Below, one piece after another: positions 11,465 through 22,891 of a DNA stretch of 64,000 nucleotides (its first letter is position 1; every line of letters starts with the position of its first letter). The notes under the pieces were generated by a model. That model saw only the letters and a program-made list of their open reading frames with translations. It searched no databases and was not told the DNA's origin. The stretch lies in NCBI RefSeq assembly GCF_943734655.1, contig NC_071355.1, forward strand, positions 94,185,449-94,249,448. Reading direction: 5' to 3'. A program made the translations under genes and the position numbers. The DNA is from Sabethes cyaneus (taxonomy: Eukaryota > Arthropoda > Insecta > Diptera > Culicidae).

Positions 11465-12987
11465 AAGTTGATAAATTATGGTTCCATTTTCCCGGAGATA
11501 TTCCAGATCGCCGTGGGATTTTTTTTGACCTCATAAATGGCTTGTGAAATAAAACTAGAAATTTGCTTAAGGGGGAATCCTACTCTGGAACCGAAAAATA
11601 ATAGATTTTCGTAGATTTTTTTCAGATGCTAAAATTATAGTTAAATGTTGGGGTATTTTGGTTATTGGTTAAGGTATATTTGAAAATATATTTTGTATTT
11701 TTTGGATACCAGAATAGCGATTATTATACTGGCAGGTGGGCGCGTGAATGCCCTCTAGAAAATAGTTCCTTGCTGGCGGTACGTGCCGGGAACCAACGGA
11801 GTATCGTAGAACGGATTTCAAGGTTGATTTTGAAGCTTTAGGTTAATACCTAAATTATTACGTAGCGGTTTATGCCTAAAAATCATTTACATTCCTTATT
11901 TGAATTTTGTGATAAATCTGATTGGAAAAAACTGAGGTGAACTTTAGATGAACAAACAAAACAGAGTTTAGACTATATTTCTTACCTGGCGTTGTACGCA
12001 ATTATTTACAATCAAAATCAAAAGCTAAGCTCCTTTTAAGCGTACTTTCTTTTAAAAAAATTGGAATTAGTTTGATAATAGTTAGGATTAAATGAAAATG
12101 TTCAGATTTCGCGGTAATTTTTCTTCCATTTGAAACTAAAATATGTTTCAATGGTTTCATGCGCATTTGACTACAGTGAATTCAATATCGTTCGGTCGGC
12201 AATGCAAAGGATCGATGCTTCATATATCAATATCATTTTGCACAAAAACAAAACAGTCGAGTTATGACAAGCTATACAACAATGAAGAAGACTACATCAC
12301 ACCTGCAACATTTAGTTCTAATTATTTAAATACTTTTCTACGCCAAACTAATTGATACCTTCATCAGAATGTCACCAAAGAAACACAATATCAAGCTGTT
12401 CAACGTATTAAGCAAGTGAAATAAAATGGGTAAATGAAATAAGAAACGCAATTTCCAGATGAATAGATAATTTTAAGAATCCATCTATAGATTCGCATAT
12501 TTCAATCACCACTAGCATGATTTTGCAAGTATGCAGATTCTATGTGAAAACACAAAAGTATACCTAATTGTTAGAAATTAACAAAGCGAAATATTATAAA
12601 ATTGTTACAATAACTTGAAAATAAACTGTGATAAAAATTTATGAGTCCTTAATCAAATCGTACTTCCTTTTTTTTAACAAAACGTGAAAGCTTAGTTTTT
12701 ACAAATAATCGTTTTATGGTAAGCAAGCTTTTATGGGATCATCTGGCAGCTGATTTCATGAATAAACGGAAAAATAAGCTACGCAATCAAGCGCTCGGCC
12801 AAACAGCTTAACTTCGGCTTATTTCGCAGTATAATATTGCTCACATGTACCCATCTACATAAGGTGTTTGTAGTATATCTTGGCCTTCCAACACTTTTTT
12901 CTGCTTTCCACCCAATCAGTAGTTTTGAGCAGCTTGATGTGGAAAGGAGTGATTTTCTGTGTTGCATTCAACTGACATCTATTTAGC
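11465..12987. other. Intergenic, one weak exon candidate
   Basis: Mostly AT-rich and featureless. Around 12230-12355 an open frame ends with a Tyr/Asn-containing segment (SSYDKLYNNEEDYITP) before TGA, with AATAAA near 12421. That composition resembles the tyrosine-rich genes nearby, but no signal-peptide exon or clean splice site supports it. I leave it uncalled. Confidence 0.35.
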
Positions 12988-13693
12988 ATGCATTCTCTGT
13001 TTTTGAGCACCGTAAGTTCGCATTTCGTTGTTTGAGTGATATAATCAATAAAGTATTTCAATACTTAATCGCGTCAGGTTTTTGCGGTATTTTCGCTAGC
13101 CCAGGTGCATTGCGACGTGTCTCATGTGCTAGGCGAAGTTGTGACCGAAGAGGAAGTAACCACCTTTCCGCCGCCTCCGAGACCGTATGCTTTCAGCTAT
13201 GCAGCTGGCCGCTATCCGGGACATATAGATCGGACACACAGCGAGTCATCGGATGGTAGCGGCGTTGTTCAGGGTTCATTTTCCTACGTTGATCCGAGCC
13301 ATCAAGTGCGAACCGTCGAGTATGTTGCAGACGCTCATGGATTCTATCCGCGGTTGAGTCATCCTCCAAAATATCCTAAGCAAACAGAAGCTGTTGATAG
13401 AGCAGCTCAAAAACATTATGCGTTGTATGCAAAGATCGCAGAGGAACGAGCCAATCCACATATCCAACAGGTTGTAAAAAAATTACTTAAAGATTTACAT
13501 TTTACAATTTACATATTTCTATCGTTAGCAGGAAGTGTCGCTACCTCGGGATACGGTAGCAGTAACTAAAGCCAAGGACAGACACTTTACTCTTTACGAA
13601 AAAATTGCGCAAGAGCATGCCAGAATTGCAGCAGAACGCGAAGCAGAACGACTCGCCTTTGAGGCAACATCGGAGATTAACGAATTGCATTAG
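12988..13693 (+). CDS. RR-type cuticular protein (CPR family), 192 aa, 3 exons
   Basis: Structural protein that binds chitin in the exoskeleton. Exons: 12988-13011, 13078-13470, 13532-13693, with two phase-0 introns. The first exon encodes only MHSLFLST; with the start of exon 2 (VFAVFSLAQ) it makes a signal peptide of about 19 residues. The extended R&R region spans about residues 43-100: PYAFSYAAG, then GSGVVQGSFSYVDP, then VRTVEYVADAHGFYP. This is the chitin-binding consensus with its aromatic residues in place. The C-terminal part repeats a helical motif, HYALYAKIAEERA in exon 2 and HFTLYEKIAQEHA in exon 3, and ends in a charged, Glu/Ala-rich helix. The second intron starts with a weak donor (GTTGTA). 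The start was chosen because it is the only ATG giving a signal peptide in phase. The R&R subclass is not assigned. It lies tail to tail with a tyrosine-rich gene 138 bp away. Confidence 0.85.
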
Positions 13694-13831
13694 AGATGAC
13701 AAGCAATTGGATACCACTCTTGAACTTATACTCTAATATTTTCAAGGACGATACTTCTATTGTACGGCATTGTTTGTATATGTATACGTGGATGTACATA
13801 ATATAACGTTGAACTTTACTAAAATCCTGCT

Positions 13832-16589
13832 TTATCTGTTAGAACCAAGGGCACGCAAAATAAAGTTGAACACAGCCCTGTTTGATTGTCTTCTTCCTGA
13901 GTTGACTTGTGTTCTACCTCCATAATAACTGTCATAATAGTCTGTATAGAACGCGTTAGGTTGGTTTCTGTTGTAGCTGTTGCCGTAGTCCATAACGCTA
14001 CCTCTTCTGGGCACTAAAATATTAAATTGAAGTATTATTTGTAAACATATCAACATAAAAGCAAGCATAGAAAATACATACCCTGTTGTATTCCATACCA
14101 GTACTGAAATGGTTGTCCGTATCTTGAAGAATAGGCCGAATTATAGTTATAGTTGTACCCTACGTTGTTGCGTCTGTAGTTCGGCGACGTGCTCTGTAGG
14201 CCATACAATCCAGCAATAATGTTGACAACAAAATTTGGCAGCCCATACTCTTCTTAAAGATTTTCGTAAAGTTACAATTACATTACTATGGCAAAAGAAA
14301 TACAACAACAACTTACGATAACTCGCACAGGACCTTGAATTGCACTGCGATCTTGGGGTATTTTGTAAATTACCTCTTCTCGTAGTAACAGGTAGTTTTG
14401 TTGTGGTGGCTGTTGAGAGATAGAAAGATACATTCAATATATTTTTTTATTGATCCTTTGCATTGATTTTATATGATCTTTGTCCTAAATTATATTTGCA
14501 TTACGATTTACTGAAATTGAAATTATAGCTAGAACAAAACAGTAAGAAAGCTTATTCTAACACGTAGTTTATCTAGCATTGATATCTTCTATTTGATGAT
14601 CAACCATTTATTTATTAGTTATCCCTCTGTCCCTCATAACCTTTCGTATTCGACGTCTAATCAAAACATTTTTTCTCAGCCTTTCGATAACCTTTCGATT
14701 CAACGTCTAAAACATTTTTTCTCAGCTTTCAAGTGGTGGTCTTAAAATAAAAATCGGTTGGGGGGATCATGGCGAAAATGGCGAATTTTTGTTATAATCC
14801 AACATGGCCGCCTAATTTTTTTCACTTCATTTGAAAGTGCTATCCTGAAAGTTTCCAAATTTGAAGACCTCGTATCAGTAGTGGCCCCTTTGCAACGAGA
14901 ATTACTCAAGTAAGTAGTGATGGCGTCCGGCTTTCGAACTTTCCCTGTTACATGCCTCCTGTCTATCGACAAATGCTTCTCGAACACTGGGGTTGCATTT
15001 GGTCACTTTTAACGATGTCGCCAATACGACATGCGCGCAGTTCGAATTTTTATGAGGTTCGAAGAAGATTTTGATACTTTATTCCCACCATTTCGATAAT
15101 TGAAGAGCAACCTAACAAACATTTTTGTTTAAGAGTTACTTATTCAACTATAGTATCCACCTTTTCACGCGCTTAATGGCGACTAGTGGGTACACTTTGC
15201 TTTTGGCAACTCCGCACACGCACGCTTCACTTGATAATTCTACAACAACAAACAAGGGTGAAACTGTTAACTTGACGTGAATAAAGTTGCCAAAGGCATG
15301 CTAATATTTTCCGAAAGTTGTACCCACCAGCCGCCATTACGCACGCGGAAAGGTGGATAACAAATACCCGTGCAACTGGCACCATTATACAATAAAAATA
15401 GTCCTTGGGAAACGTCAAAATCTAAATGTTCAGGTTTTATAAATGCACGATTAAAAGAAATATGCTTAAGTCAACCGAATTTTGATCGAAATACCCTTTA
15501 GATGGTAGGCGCATAAGGCCCGCTCTTCAATACTTTCCGTCCTGTCCGACAAAGTTTTTACAGCAGTACAACTTCGAAGCTGTATGATTAAGGTTAGTAA
15601 GAGTGATTTACAGTTCTATGTTCTGAGTTTTCAACCGTAGTTTTTGTTCCGATCCGTAATGTCTTCTTGTGTTTATCTTTGACTTTTCAAGTCAGTTAGT
15701 TCATTACAAATATTTTAAAAAGCTTTTGGGCCTCCGGTGTTGGCCAACTAGAGATTTTTTTTATTCGACCAAAAAAAAACTACGTTTTAAACATTTTTAC
15801 TTAAAGTTTAAACGTGAAAACTGAATCTATTCTTGCCTTTTATATACAGGTCGGACTCGATTATCAGAATGAATTTTTTTTTGTAAATAGGTGTTGTGAA
15901 ATGTATTTACGTGTATACGTTTTTTTTTTTCATGCAAACCCCTACGAAAAGAAAGACAAAATCGGATCAAAATTTTTGTTTCTGATTTTCGGTAATTCCG
16001 TTGTTCGAAATTTCCAGTTCTGTAAGCTGTAGTTAATACTCATTTTTCGAGTTCTGTAGGCCCAATGATTTTATATAAAAAAGTTTGACTTATATCCGAC
16101 AAATTATTTTTTGGCTCCCCGATTTTTCATGCTTTTTATTTTTATAAAAATTTTATTCTTCTTATTTTTTTTCTATTATTTAAATTTTTTAATATATTAC
16201 GAATTAAAATGCGCAATCAAATTTAGTTGCATGCATTTAACAATTACATATATTCATTCACCTACTAAACTACAGGAAAAACTAGAATAATACAAGCAGT
16301 GATTTTATGATTGTCGCTAAAATGAAAAAATAAAACTGTCAAGCTTACTTTATTTCTATTTTAAAAGATATGAAACACGTAAGTTGTACCTATTATTTGC
16401 TATAAGTGTCCAATTAAAATAATACTTTATATATAATGATATCTTACTAGTTAGTAAGGCAACAGTAGTATCCAATTCATCCTCATAGTAATATTCGTAT
16501 TCATAGTCTCCGTCATCATATTGGCTAAGCACCAGATGCACTAAATTCAATACATATATCACAGACCAAAAAATGTAACTCAACTTCAT
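13832..16589 (-). CDS. Tyrosine-rich secreted protein, 4 exons (176 or 195 aa)
   Basis: Not a family I recognise. Predicted exons on the minus strand are 16589-16448, 14409-14374 (or to 14317), 14252-14082 and 14013-13832. All junctions are phase 1, which supports the joining across a 2-kb first intron. The product starts with a hydrophobic signal (MKLSYIFWSVIYVLNLVHLV), then an acidic Tyr run (YEYEYYYEDE), a Thr-rich linker (TTTTKLPVTTRR), a short hydrophobic stretch (NFVVNIIAGLYG), and a basic Tyr/Asn/Arg-rich tail (YNYNYNSAYSSRY, then FYTDYYDSYYGGR). About 25 residues are Tyr (13-14%). Two donors in the same phase, after 14374 and after 14317, would include or skip a 19-residue segment with two Cys. 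The layout matches the gene at 30590-31144: signal, acidic Tyr-rich, Thr/Pro linker, basic Tyr/Arg tail. A likely role is as a matrix protein cross-linked through tyrosine (inference). The exon 2 choice and the exon 3 acceptor are the uncertain parts. Confidence 0.6.
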
Positions 16590-16885
16590 TTTACCAAATT
16601 CAATTGCAGATTAACACTACTGCGAGATAGCTCGAGCCGAAGACTTAAATTAAACCAAAATGGCAAATGAACGAGTTTTAAATTGTCCTACTGCAAACTT
16701 TCATTTGGGCCTATTCTATGATATGACTGTCAGTAATTGAGGAAATACAAGTTAACCTTTCTAGTATATCCGCAAATTTTTAGCAATGGATTATATCAAA
16801 ACATCATTACCACAACTTTGGTATTGTGTAGTGGCCTGCAGAAATTAACGTTTCAAGAAAAAACAAAGTGATTATATGAAGTCTA

Positions 16886-17010
16886 CTAGGGTGATTTATA
16901 TATTTTGGACAGGCGTTACGCGTACTCTATTTTGCCCATTTACGGCAAAATCAAATGGAAATGTCCAAAATAGAGTACGCGTAACGCATGTCCAAAATAC
17001 ATAATCCTAT
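16886..17010. mobile_element. Near-palindromic MITE, copy 2
   Basis: Starts CTAGGGTGATTTATATATTT and ends in the imperfect complement ATAATCCTA, with the same GGACAGGCGTTACGCGTAC arms as the copy at 6681-6808. The arms of this copy are more nearly perfect than those of copy 1, so it is probably the younger insertion. It lies just upstream of the tyrosine-rich gene that starts at 16589. Confidence 0.8.
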
Positions 17011-17102
17011 GCATAGTGAGTGAATGAATATATACTTATACCTATATATATAAATATTACAAAAACATATTAGCTAAATTTACATAAACTCTATTTTTTT
17101 AT

Positions 17103-17315
17103 TTATGAGCCAAAATAAATGTCATTTAGTTCCGCTATTGAACTAAGCAGTGGAAGGTAATATGAAATATTAATTGCCTTCCCCATGTTATACTCGCTTG
17201 TGGTCAAGTTTCTCTTCTTGCCTTTAAACATGTCAGGTTTTTGTGTGTATCCCTTATGGCATTGGACATAGTGCTGGTGATTTTTTCCATTTCCTTTGCG
17301 GTAAAGAAAGTCCAT
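17103..17315 (-). pseudogene. RTE-like ORF2 fragment
   Basis: The frame KGYTQKPDMFKGKKRNLTT aligns to the linker before the reverse transcriptase of the RTE-like element at 53.6 kb, which reads KGYTPKPDMCRDEGWNLIT. It is a short internal relic with diverged flanks. Confidence 0.55.
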
Positions 17316-17330
17316 CTCCCAAGCAAAAAC

Positions 17331-18109
17331 TTTATTTTTATAACACTTATGATGACTTTTGGTTTTTGGTTACAAAATTCGCAATAAGAGTGACTTACAT
17401 TGTCACTTGGGCAGATATCCTAGTGAAACTGCAACTGAGTGCTATGCTGACCTTTGTCCTTCATGTCGGTAGCAGGTCGGTATTAACTGGTTGAAACCAT
17501 ACATAGTTCATCGCCACCTCTCAGTAAAACTAACCTTCAAGTTGTAGGTAATATATGTTAATAATTTAAAAAGGCATTAACACCGCTATGTTTTAGATAA
17601 AAAAAAAAGTAAAAAAAAATGAATAACAATTCTAATTTAATAAATATCCAAATTTGATAATATCGATTTAGCGTACATATACTTCCATTTGAATTCAAGA
17701 TAGAAAGAGATGGACTATTTGACTGTATATGAAAAAAATGTGTGAGAGTAAAGCGAAAGAAAAGAGAGAACAGCATCTAAGCTGTCAAGAACACTGAAAA
17801 TGACGGAGAAGGATCTGAAGTGCATCAACTTTGGTTAGTTTGGAGACAGACGAGTTAAAGTACAGTTGAGTTGGTAGTGCTTATAAAAAATGGATAAATC
17901 CGACACAAGTTTTACTGAATTTTGCAATCAATCTGGCGTCCACAAGGCAGCAATCTTAGACACATACTGTTTAACTTATTTCCTTGTTTTCCTTATCCTT
18001 ACACCGACGCACTCGGTTATTTCCTTTAACCGCAAAAAAGAATTCATTACTTAGAATTTACATCGGATACGAGCACTTGAAAATGATAAAAAGGAGAATT
18101 TCTTCGGTT
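17331..18109. other. Intergenic, nothing assignable
   Basis: AT-rich, with poly(A)/poly(T) runs near 17600. No splice-supported frame or repeat boundary seen. Confidence 0.5.
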
Positions 18110-18312
18110 TCCCCCTGCTAAGCCAACCCCCCTGTTAAGCTATCCCCTGTTAAGCTATCCCCCTACTAAGCTACCCCCCTGCTAAGATACTCCCCCTGCT
18201 AAGCAACCTCCCCCCTGCTAAGCTACCCCCTATGCCAAACTGCCCCCCTTGCTAAGCTACTTCCCCTACTAAGCTGCCCCGCCCCCCTGCTAAGCTGCCT
18301 CCCACTGCTAAG
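18110..18312 (+). repeat. C-rich minisatellite
   Basis: About a dozen imperfect units of the type CCCCCTGCTAAGCTAC, 16-20 bp long. It abuts the 5' edge of the truncated CR1-like copy, as if marking its truncation point. Confidence 0.85.
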
Positions 18313-18823
18313 ATACTCTCGTATTTAACTGGTCACACTGCCTTTGTAAATCTTAACGAAACTGAATCGTACACTTTCGATATACCTTCTGGTGTACCTC
18401 AGGGCAGCATTCTAGGGCCATTAATTTTCGTACTATTCGTTAATGATATCTCTGATAGCTTTGAATCCGAAAAATTAGTATACGCCGACGATCTCAAACT
18501 TTTTCGTACCATCACAAGTTCTCCTGATCGAGATGCTCTACAGCGTGCTGTAAATAACTTTGTACATTGGTGCGTTACAAACGGTATGGGGGTAAATGTA
18601 TCCAAATGTAAGGTAATTACTTTTTACCGCCTCCATAACCCTCAACATTTTACATGTCAAATGAATGGAAGTGAAATGAAACGTTGCAGCTCTATCAAAG
18701 ATACACTTGACACCAAGTTGAAATTTAACGAGCACATCAGTATAGTAATGTTAAAAGCTTATGCTGTACTTGGCTTCGTACGGAGTATGAAATGGGGAAG
18801 GCAAACAAGAAAGCGACCAACAT
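18313..18823 (+). pseudogene. CR1-like reverse transcriptase fragment (5' part of a split copy)
   Basis: An open frame without a start codon reads GVPQGSILGPLIFVLFVND, then YADDLKLF (catalytic YADD box), then a thumb region (GVNVSKCKVITF, KAYAVLGF). It aligns with the ORF2 of the element at 42.8-47.7 kb in the same order. It is truncated before the palm and interrupted near 18785. The rest of the same copy resumes at about 20.9 kb. Confidence 0.8.
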
Positions 18824-18990
18824 AGCTCTTGCTATCTCAAACCCCTACCTAGCGCCTCCACGCGACCATGCCCGGTAATGCTCAATTGAGTAGCTAAGTA
18901 GCGATGCTACGTGGTTCCCGGCTGCCTGATTTCAAAACTGCGATTTTGGGCAGAGGGCTGAGCCACACGGCCAGGTAAGCCTAATATGTT
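18818..18990 (+). repeat. Unclassified dispersed repeat, copy 1
   Basis: Begins CCAACATAGCTCTTGC and contains CCTCCACGCGACCATGCCCGG, ATTGAGTAGCTAAG and CGTGGTTCCCGGCTG. The reverse complement of 42237-42420 carries all of these landmarks in the same order with about 75-85% identity by eye. No coding sequence and no clear terminal repeats. Confidence 0.7.
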
Positions 18991-19639
18991 ATCCTAATGA
19001 TTTGTTTTGTTTTAGCTCATCAAGCACCTCCTACTGTACAGTGAAAACTTTGGTCGTGGCAAGTTTAAATAATGCACATGTACATGGATATCAGAATGAA
19101 AAATGAACTTAATTATTAGAAAATATAAATGGCTGTTCAGAATTCAGAAAACTGCGGATACATTCCATTAGCCAGTGTTTGCGAAGATGTTTAATCTTTG
19201 TATTAGTTCTTTGAGTTCTTATATTGCATAAAATAGCTCTAAGGTGTTGTACATAAAAGAGTCAACCGGAAACTGAAACAAATAGTTTTTATGCTCACAT
19301 TGGATTTTATTTATATGAATAAAAACATTACCTCCACTGTGCTGATTCTATAGGTGGGCAATATGGCTCTTTTGTGTAAGAGGCTCTGAACCGTCTGCCG
19401 CGAACCGATTCATATGGTCGGTGTTCAGTCAGACAGAACCGAGTGACAAAATTCTGACTTCGAGAAAAACGCAAAGTTTACTGCATTCGAAATCATCTTA
19501 TAACTCTGGCTGTTTGCAACATTTATGTAGTCTGATTAGAGTGAAATGTTCCTTAGAAAATTCTTGATCGTTTGCTGTCATTAACTCATTTTTTAAAATT
19601 TTGCGACTTGGTCCGGTCTGATTTAACACCGACCATATG
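18991..19639. other. Spacer between repeats
   Basis: AT-rich sequence inside the split CR1-like copy. No reading frame or repeat structure that I can name. Confidence 0.45.
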
Positions 19640-20690
19640 ATATCACGAGAAGCAATCGAGTTGAGCAGGCGAGTCGAGCAATCGAATCAAGCAATCGAGC
19701 AAGCAGTTGGGTCGAGCATTCGAGTCGAACAGTTGAGTCGAGCAGTCAAATCAAGCAGTTAAATCAGGCTGTTCAATCAAGCAGTCCAGTCGAGCAGTTT
19801 AATCGAGCATACGAGTCGAGCAGTTGAGTCGAACACTCGAATCGAACAATATAGTCATGCAGTCCAGTTGAGCGGTCGGGTCAAGCAGTTCAGTCGAGCA
19901 GTTAAGTCGAACGGTTGAGTCGAGCTGTCGAATCGAGCAGTTGAATCAAGCAGTTGAATTGAGCAGTTGAATCGAGCGGTTCAGTCGTACAGTTTATTCG
20001 AGCAGTTGAGTCAAGTAGTCCAGTCGAACAGTTCAGTCTAGCAGTTGAATGGAGTAGTCCAGTCGAGCAGTTGAATCGAGCATTTGAGTCGAGCACTCGA
20101 ATTGAACAGTTTAGTCAACCAGTCTAGTCGAACAGTCGAGTCAAGCGATTCAGTCGAGCAGTTGAATCAAACAGTAAAGCCGAGCAGTTGAATCGAAGAG
20201 TCGAGCTGTCATGTCGAGCAGTTAAATAGAGTAGTCTAGTCGAGCAGTTGAATGGAGCAATCGGGTTGAGCAGTTGAATCGAACGGCCGATTCGAATAGT
20301 CTAATCGAGTAGTTGAGTCAAGCAGTTGAGTCCAGTAGTTTAGTTGAGCAGTTTAGTCGAGTAGACAAGACGAGTCGAGCAGTTGAGTCGAGAAGTCCAG
20401 TCGGGCAGTGGAATCAAGCAGTTGAATCGAGCAGTTGAGTCAAGCGTCAAATCGAACAGTTAAGTCAAGCAGTTGAGACGAGCAATCTAGTCGAGTAGTT
20501 GAATCAATCCAGTCCAGTCAAGCAGTGCAGTTGAGCAGCCGAATCGAACAGTCCAGTCGAGCAGTTCAATCGTGCAATTAAGTCGAGCAGTCGGGTCGAG
20601 TAGCAAGTCGAACAAATGTGTCAAGTAGTCGAATCGAGTAGTTAGCAGTCTAAGCGACCAGTCCAGTCGAGCAGTCTAGCAATCAACCAG
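19640..20690. repeat. Degenerate 13-bp minisatellite, about 1 kb
   Basis: Some 75 imperfect units of GAGCAGTTGAATC and variants (GAGCAGTCGAGTC, AAGCAGTTCAATC). Because 13 is not a multiple of 3, all frames cycle through the same repeated dipeptide pattern, which explains the open frame at 19902-20096 on the minus strand. Confidence 0.9.
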
Positions 20691-20899
20691 TGACTGAGGT
20701 GACTGAAAATACAACCCATTGCTACGAAAGCATGATGTTCTGTCCTGGGCCTGTTTTAGTTAGCTATAAACCTCTTATGACGTCCTGTCAGAGTCCTGGT
20801 TTTCGGTACAGACATAAACCTCTTATATAAATAGATTAGATGCACTGATGGAAACTCAAATGACGCAATTATATTCAATTCGACGGATTGCTGGTGATC

Positions 20900-21553
20900 T
20901 TCCATTCAATTTGCTTTGCGTCAGTTACCGTGGCAGGATCCTTTGCGTCTTTCTGCCTACGAAAATCGTTGTCGATTGATAAACATAAGCACGCTTGCTG
21001 AGAGAAGACGAACTCCTCAGAGACTAATCATCTTTGACCTACTGATGGGAATACTGGACTGAAGCAATCTATTGGAGAAATTAAATTTAAATGTACTGAA
21101 GTTTTTGAAGCGTCTTAGTAGAACACGAAACCTGAAATTAAATAAAAAAGAAAACTTTCCAACTAAATTCTACTATTTATATTAATTCGTGACAGATACG
21201 TATCTCGCCAACGACTTGCAGGCTGTTGGAAAACAGATACTGATGAAGCCTGAAAGTCTGTCACGAATAAATATAAATACTAGAATTGAATTGGAAAGTT
21301 TTCTTTTTTATTTCATTTCAACTTAAATGTACCCCGTCGCATTCTCCGAAGTTGAGTTCTCCTCTGGACTGCGGCCCATCGAACTCCATATGGCCAAAAT
21401 AATCCTTTGCGTTTGTGTTATCGGCTGTTTCGACTGAAGTGAACCACGAACTTTTGTAAAATTAGGTTTTAGAATGAAATATTAAAATTAAGATAAGATA
21501 TGTTTGTACTGCCTTGGCCGAAGACTTAAAGTAATAAATAAATTAAAAGATTG
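20900..21553 (+). pseudogene. CR1-like ORF2 3' end and tail (3' part of the split copy)
   Basis: The frame reads FALRQLPWQDPLRLSAYENR and RRRTPQRLIIFDLLMGILD, matching the C-terminal segment RYALRMLPWNDP...QRLFIYDLLE of the element at 42.9-43.3 kb. After a 226-bp insertion it resumes near 21333 and ends with GTAATAAATAAATTAAAAG. The intact element on the minus strand ends with nearly the same tail. Together with 18313-18823 this is one old copy broken by later insertions. Confidence 0.75.
21097..21322. mobile_element. Foldback/MITE insertion in the CR1-like relic
   Basis: Arms of about 60 bp (21134-21195 and 21258-21318) are imperfect reverse complements, both containing AAATAAAAAAGAAAACTTTC and ending toward the loop in TTCGTGACAG. 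The 10-bp sequence TTAAATGTAC flanks both sides (21087-21096 and 21323-21332) and is the likely target duplication. Homologous retrotransposon sequence continues across the insertion. Confidence 0.75.
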
Positions 21554-21943
21554 AAATTAATATTTTAATATATTTTGGTCTCTGCTATATCAAAATCACC
21601 ATATTAGAAACTTGCCAGCAGGTGGTTTAGAAGTAATCAGTATGATTCAGCAGCAGTTTTGTTTAAATGTTTGTTTTCATTTCTCACAGTTTTATAGTCA
21701 TAAGCATAAGTATAGGATACCGCTCGTGTGTTGCTACTCCGTTATTGACCAGGACCGATGAAAATTGCAAAATGATGGCTGGAAAAAGCATACTTGGGAC
21801 AGCACGCTATTCCTCATTGTGCAACCTTATCAGGTCGTCTCTCACAGTTTTATAGTCATCACGAGTAAGTAATACTTTGCTAACTTGCGATAAATAGCCA
21901 ATAACGTGGCTGTTCCCATTAAGATACAAAAAATCGGATACAT
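21554..21943. other. Intergenic
   Basis: A minus-strand frame with VSKVLLTRDDYKTVRDDLI is open across 21807-21920 but runs into a hAT insertion. Not assignable to a gene. Confidence 0.35.
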
Positions 21944-22267
21944 CAGTGATGCCCAGGTATATGCATGGTGCGAGCCAAATCAGATCGCCGATGAATGCCG
22001 CGGGCCGCAATAATCTCTAGCCATTCCTGTGCATAACAAAATGCAAAATAGGTGACAACAAAAACCATTTTCTAGGAATCACCATGATATTTAAACCGCA
22101 AAGCATTCAGATTCACAACATGCGCGAGGCATAACGGTTAAACTGAGGGACTCCTATGTTATCAAAAAATTTCTCGTAAGTCCACCATCTTTCAAATCAG
22201 TCCGCGGGCCGCACGAATCGTCTCAAAGGGCCACATGCGGCCCGCGGGCCGCAGTTGGCCATCACTG
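21944..22267. mobile_element. hAT-type MITE with 8-bp target duplication, 324 bp
   Basis: Termini are CAGTGATGCCCAGG and, on the right, TTGGCCATCACTG (complement CAGTGATGGCCAA). Both sides are flanked by the identical 8-mer GGATACAT (21936-21943, 22268-22275). The inner right end is rich in GCGGCCCGCGGGCC. Terminal CAGTG and an 8-bp duplication are hAT features. A second copy with the same organisation starts at 50301 and ends at 55292. Confidence 0.9.
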
Positions 22268-22332
22268 GGATACATATATAATTTCTCACTACAGATATGA
22301 AACTGGCGAAACAATAGATTTATTGACAAAGT

Positions 22333-22891
22333 TCAAGCATATAATCTAAAGAAATATTCATCATAACCATATACATGCTGCCACTGTCTAATGTAACTGT
22401 AATCGGTCTTAGTGGTTGTTCGATAATTATTAGGGTAGCAATCATAATAACAATAACCAAACGCATTCCATGCACTCTTCCTGTTCCATCCCGGCATATC
22501 ATAGTTGAACGGATATCCTACATTGCTGTAGTCGACGAAAGATGTCCCTCCACCATTGTATCGCTTCCACCAGCAGGGTGTATTGTAGTCATTAAAATTT
22601 GAGTTAAAGTAATAACTTCCATCTACATTGTTAAAATAATTTGTTTTCGGAATTCTGTACCATTGGCTAATTACGTTTCCCATCGCACATGTATTGATGG
22701 CACTTTTATCATATCTTCTTAGCACCCCGTTGTAAGTTGGGATGTACGATGCGATAGTGATTTGTTGGTGGATCTATATTCAATGAAAAAAGAAATAAAT
22801 AAAATGTTATATTGCCTATTTAAAAACGATATTTTCAACACACCACCATCGATGCTACGAACAGAGGTACAACTGATACGGAATACTGCAT
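22333..22891 (-). CDS. Tyrosine-rich secreted protein, 161 aa, 2 exons
   Basis: Unknown family. Exons 22891-22847 and 22773-22333, with one 73-bp phase-0 intron. The first exon is exactly 15 codons (MQYSVSVVPLFVASM) and provides the signal peptide, as in the gene at 30590. The mature part has 23 Tyr, many Asn and Trp, and four Cys (one near TCAMGN, one in PCWW, two in YCYYDCYPNN). Twenty-four Tyr in 161 residues (15%) and repeated short aromatic patches (GSYYFNSNFNDY, GYCYYDCY) suggest a structural extracellular protein able to form dityrosine or quinone cross-links; this is inference. Unlike its neighbours it lacks the acidic block but keeps the length and signal-exon structure. The start was chosen for the signal peptide and in-phase splice. 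Confidence 0.65.

Noticed and set aside
19902..20096. 64-codon open frame rich in repeated Asn-Cys-Ser and Leu-Asp
   Set aside because: Artefact of the 13-bp minisatellite.
21185..21262. Hammerhead-ribozyme-like core (CTGATGA, then GAAA, with complementary arms) in the foldback insertion
   Set aside because: Stems resembling I and III can be drawn, but only five bases separate CTGATGA from GAAA, so there is no stem II, and the nucleotide at the expected cleavage site does not fit NUH.
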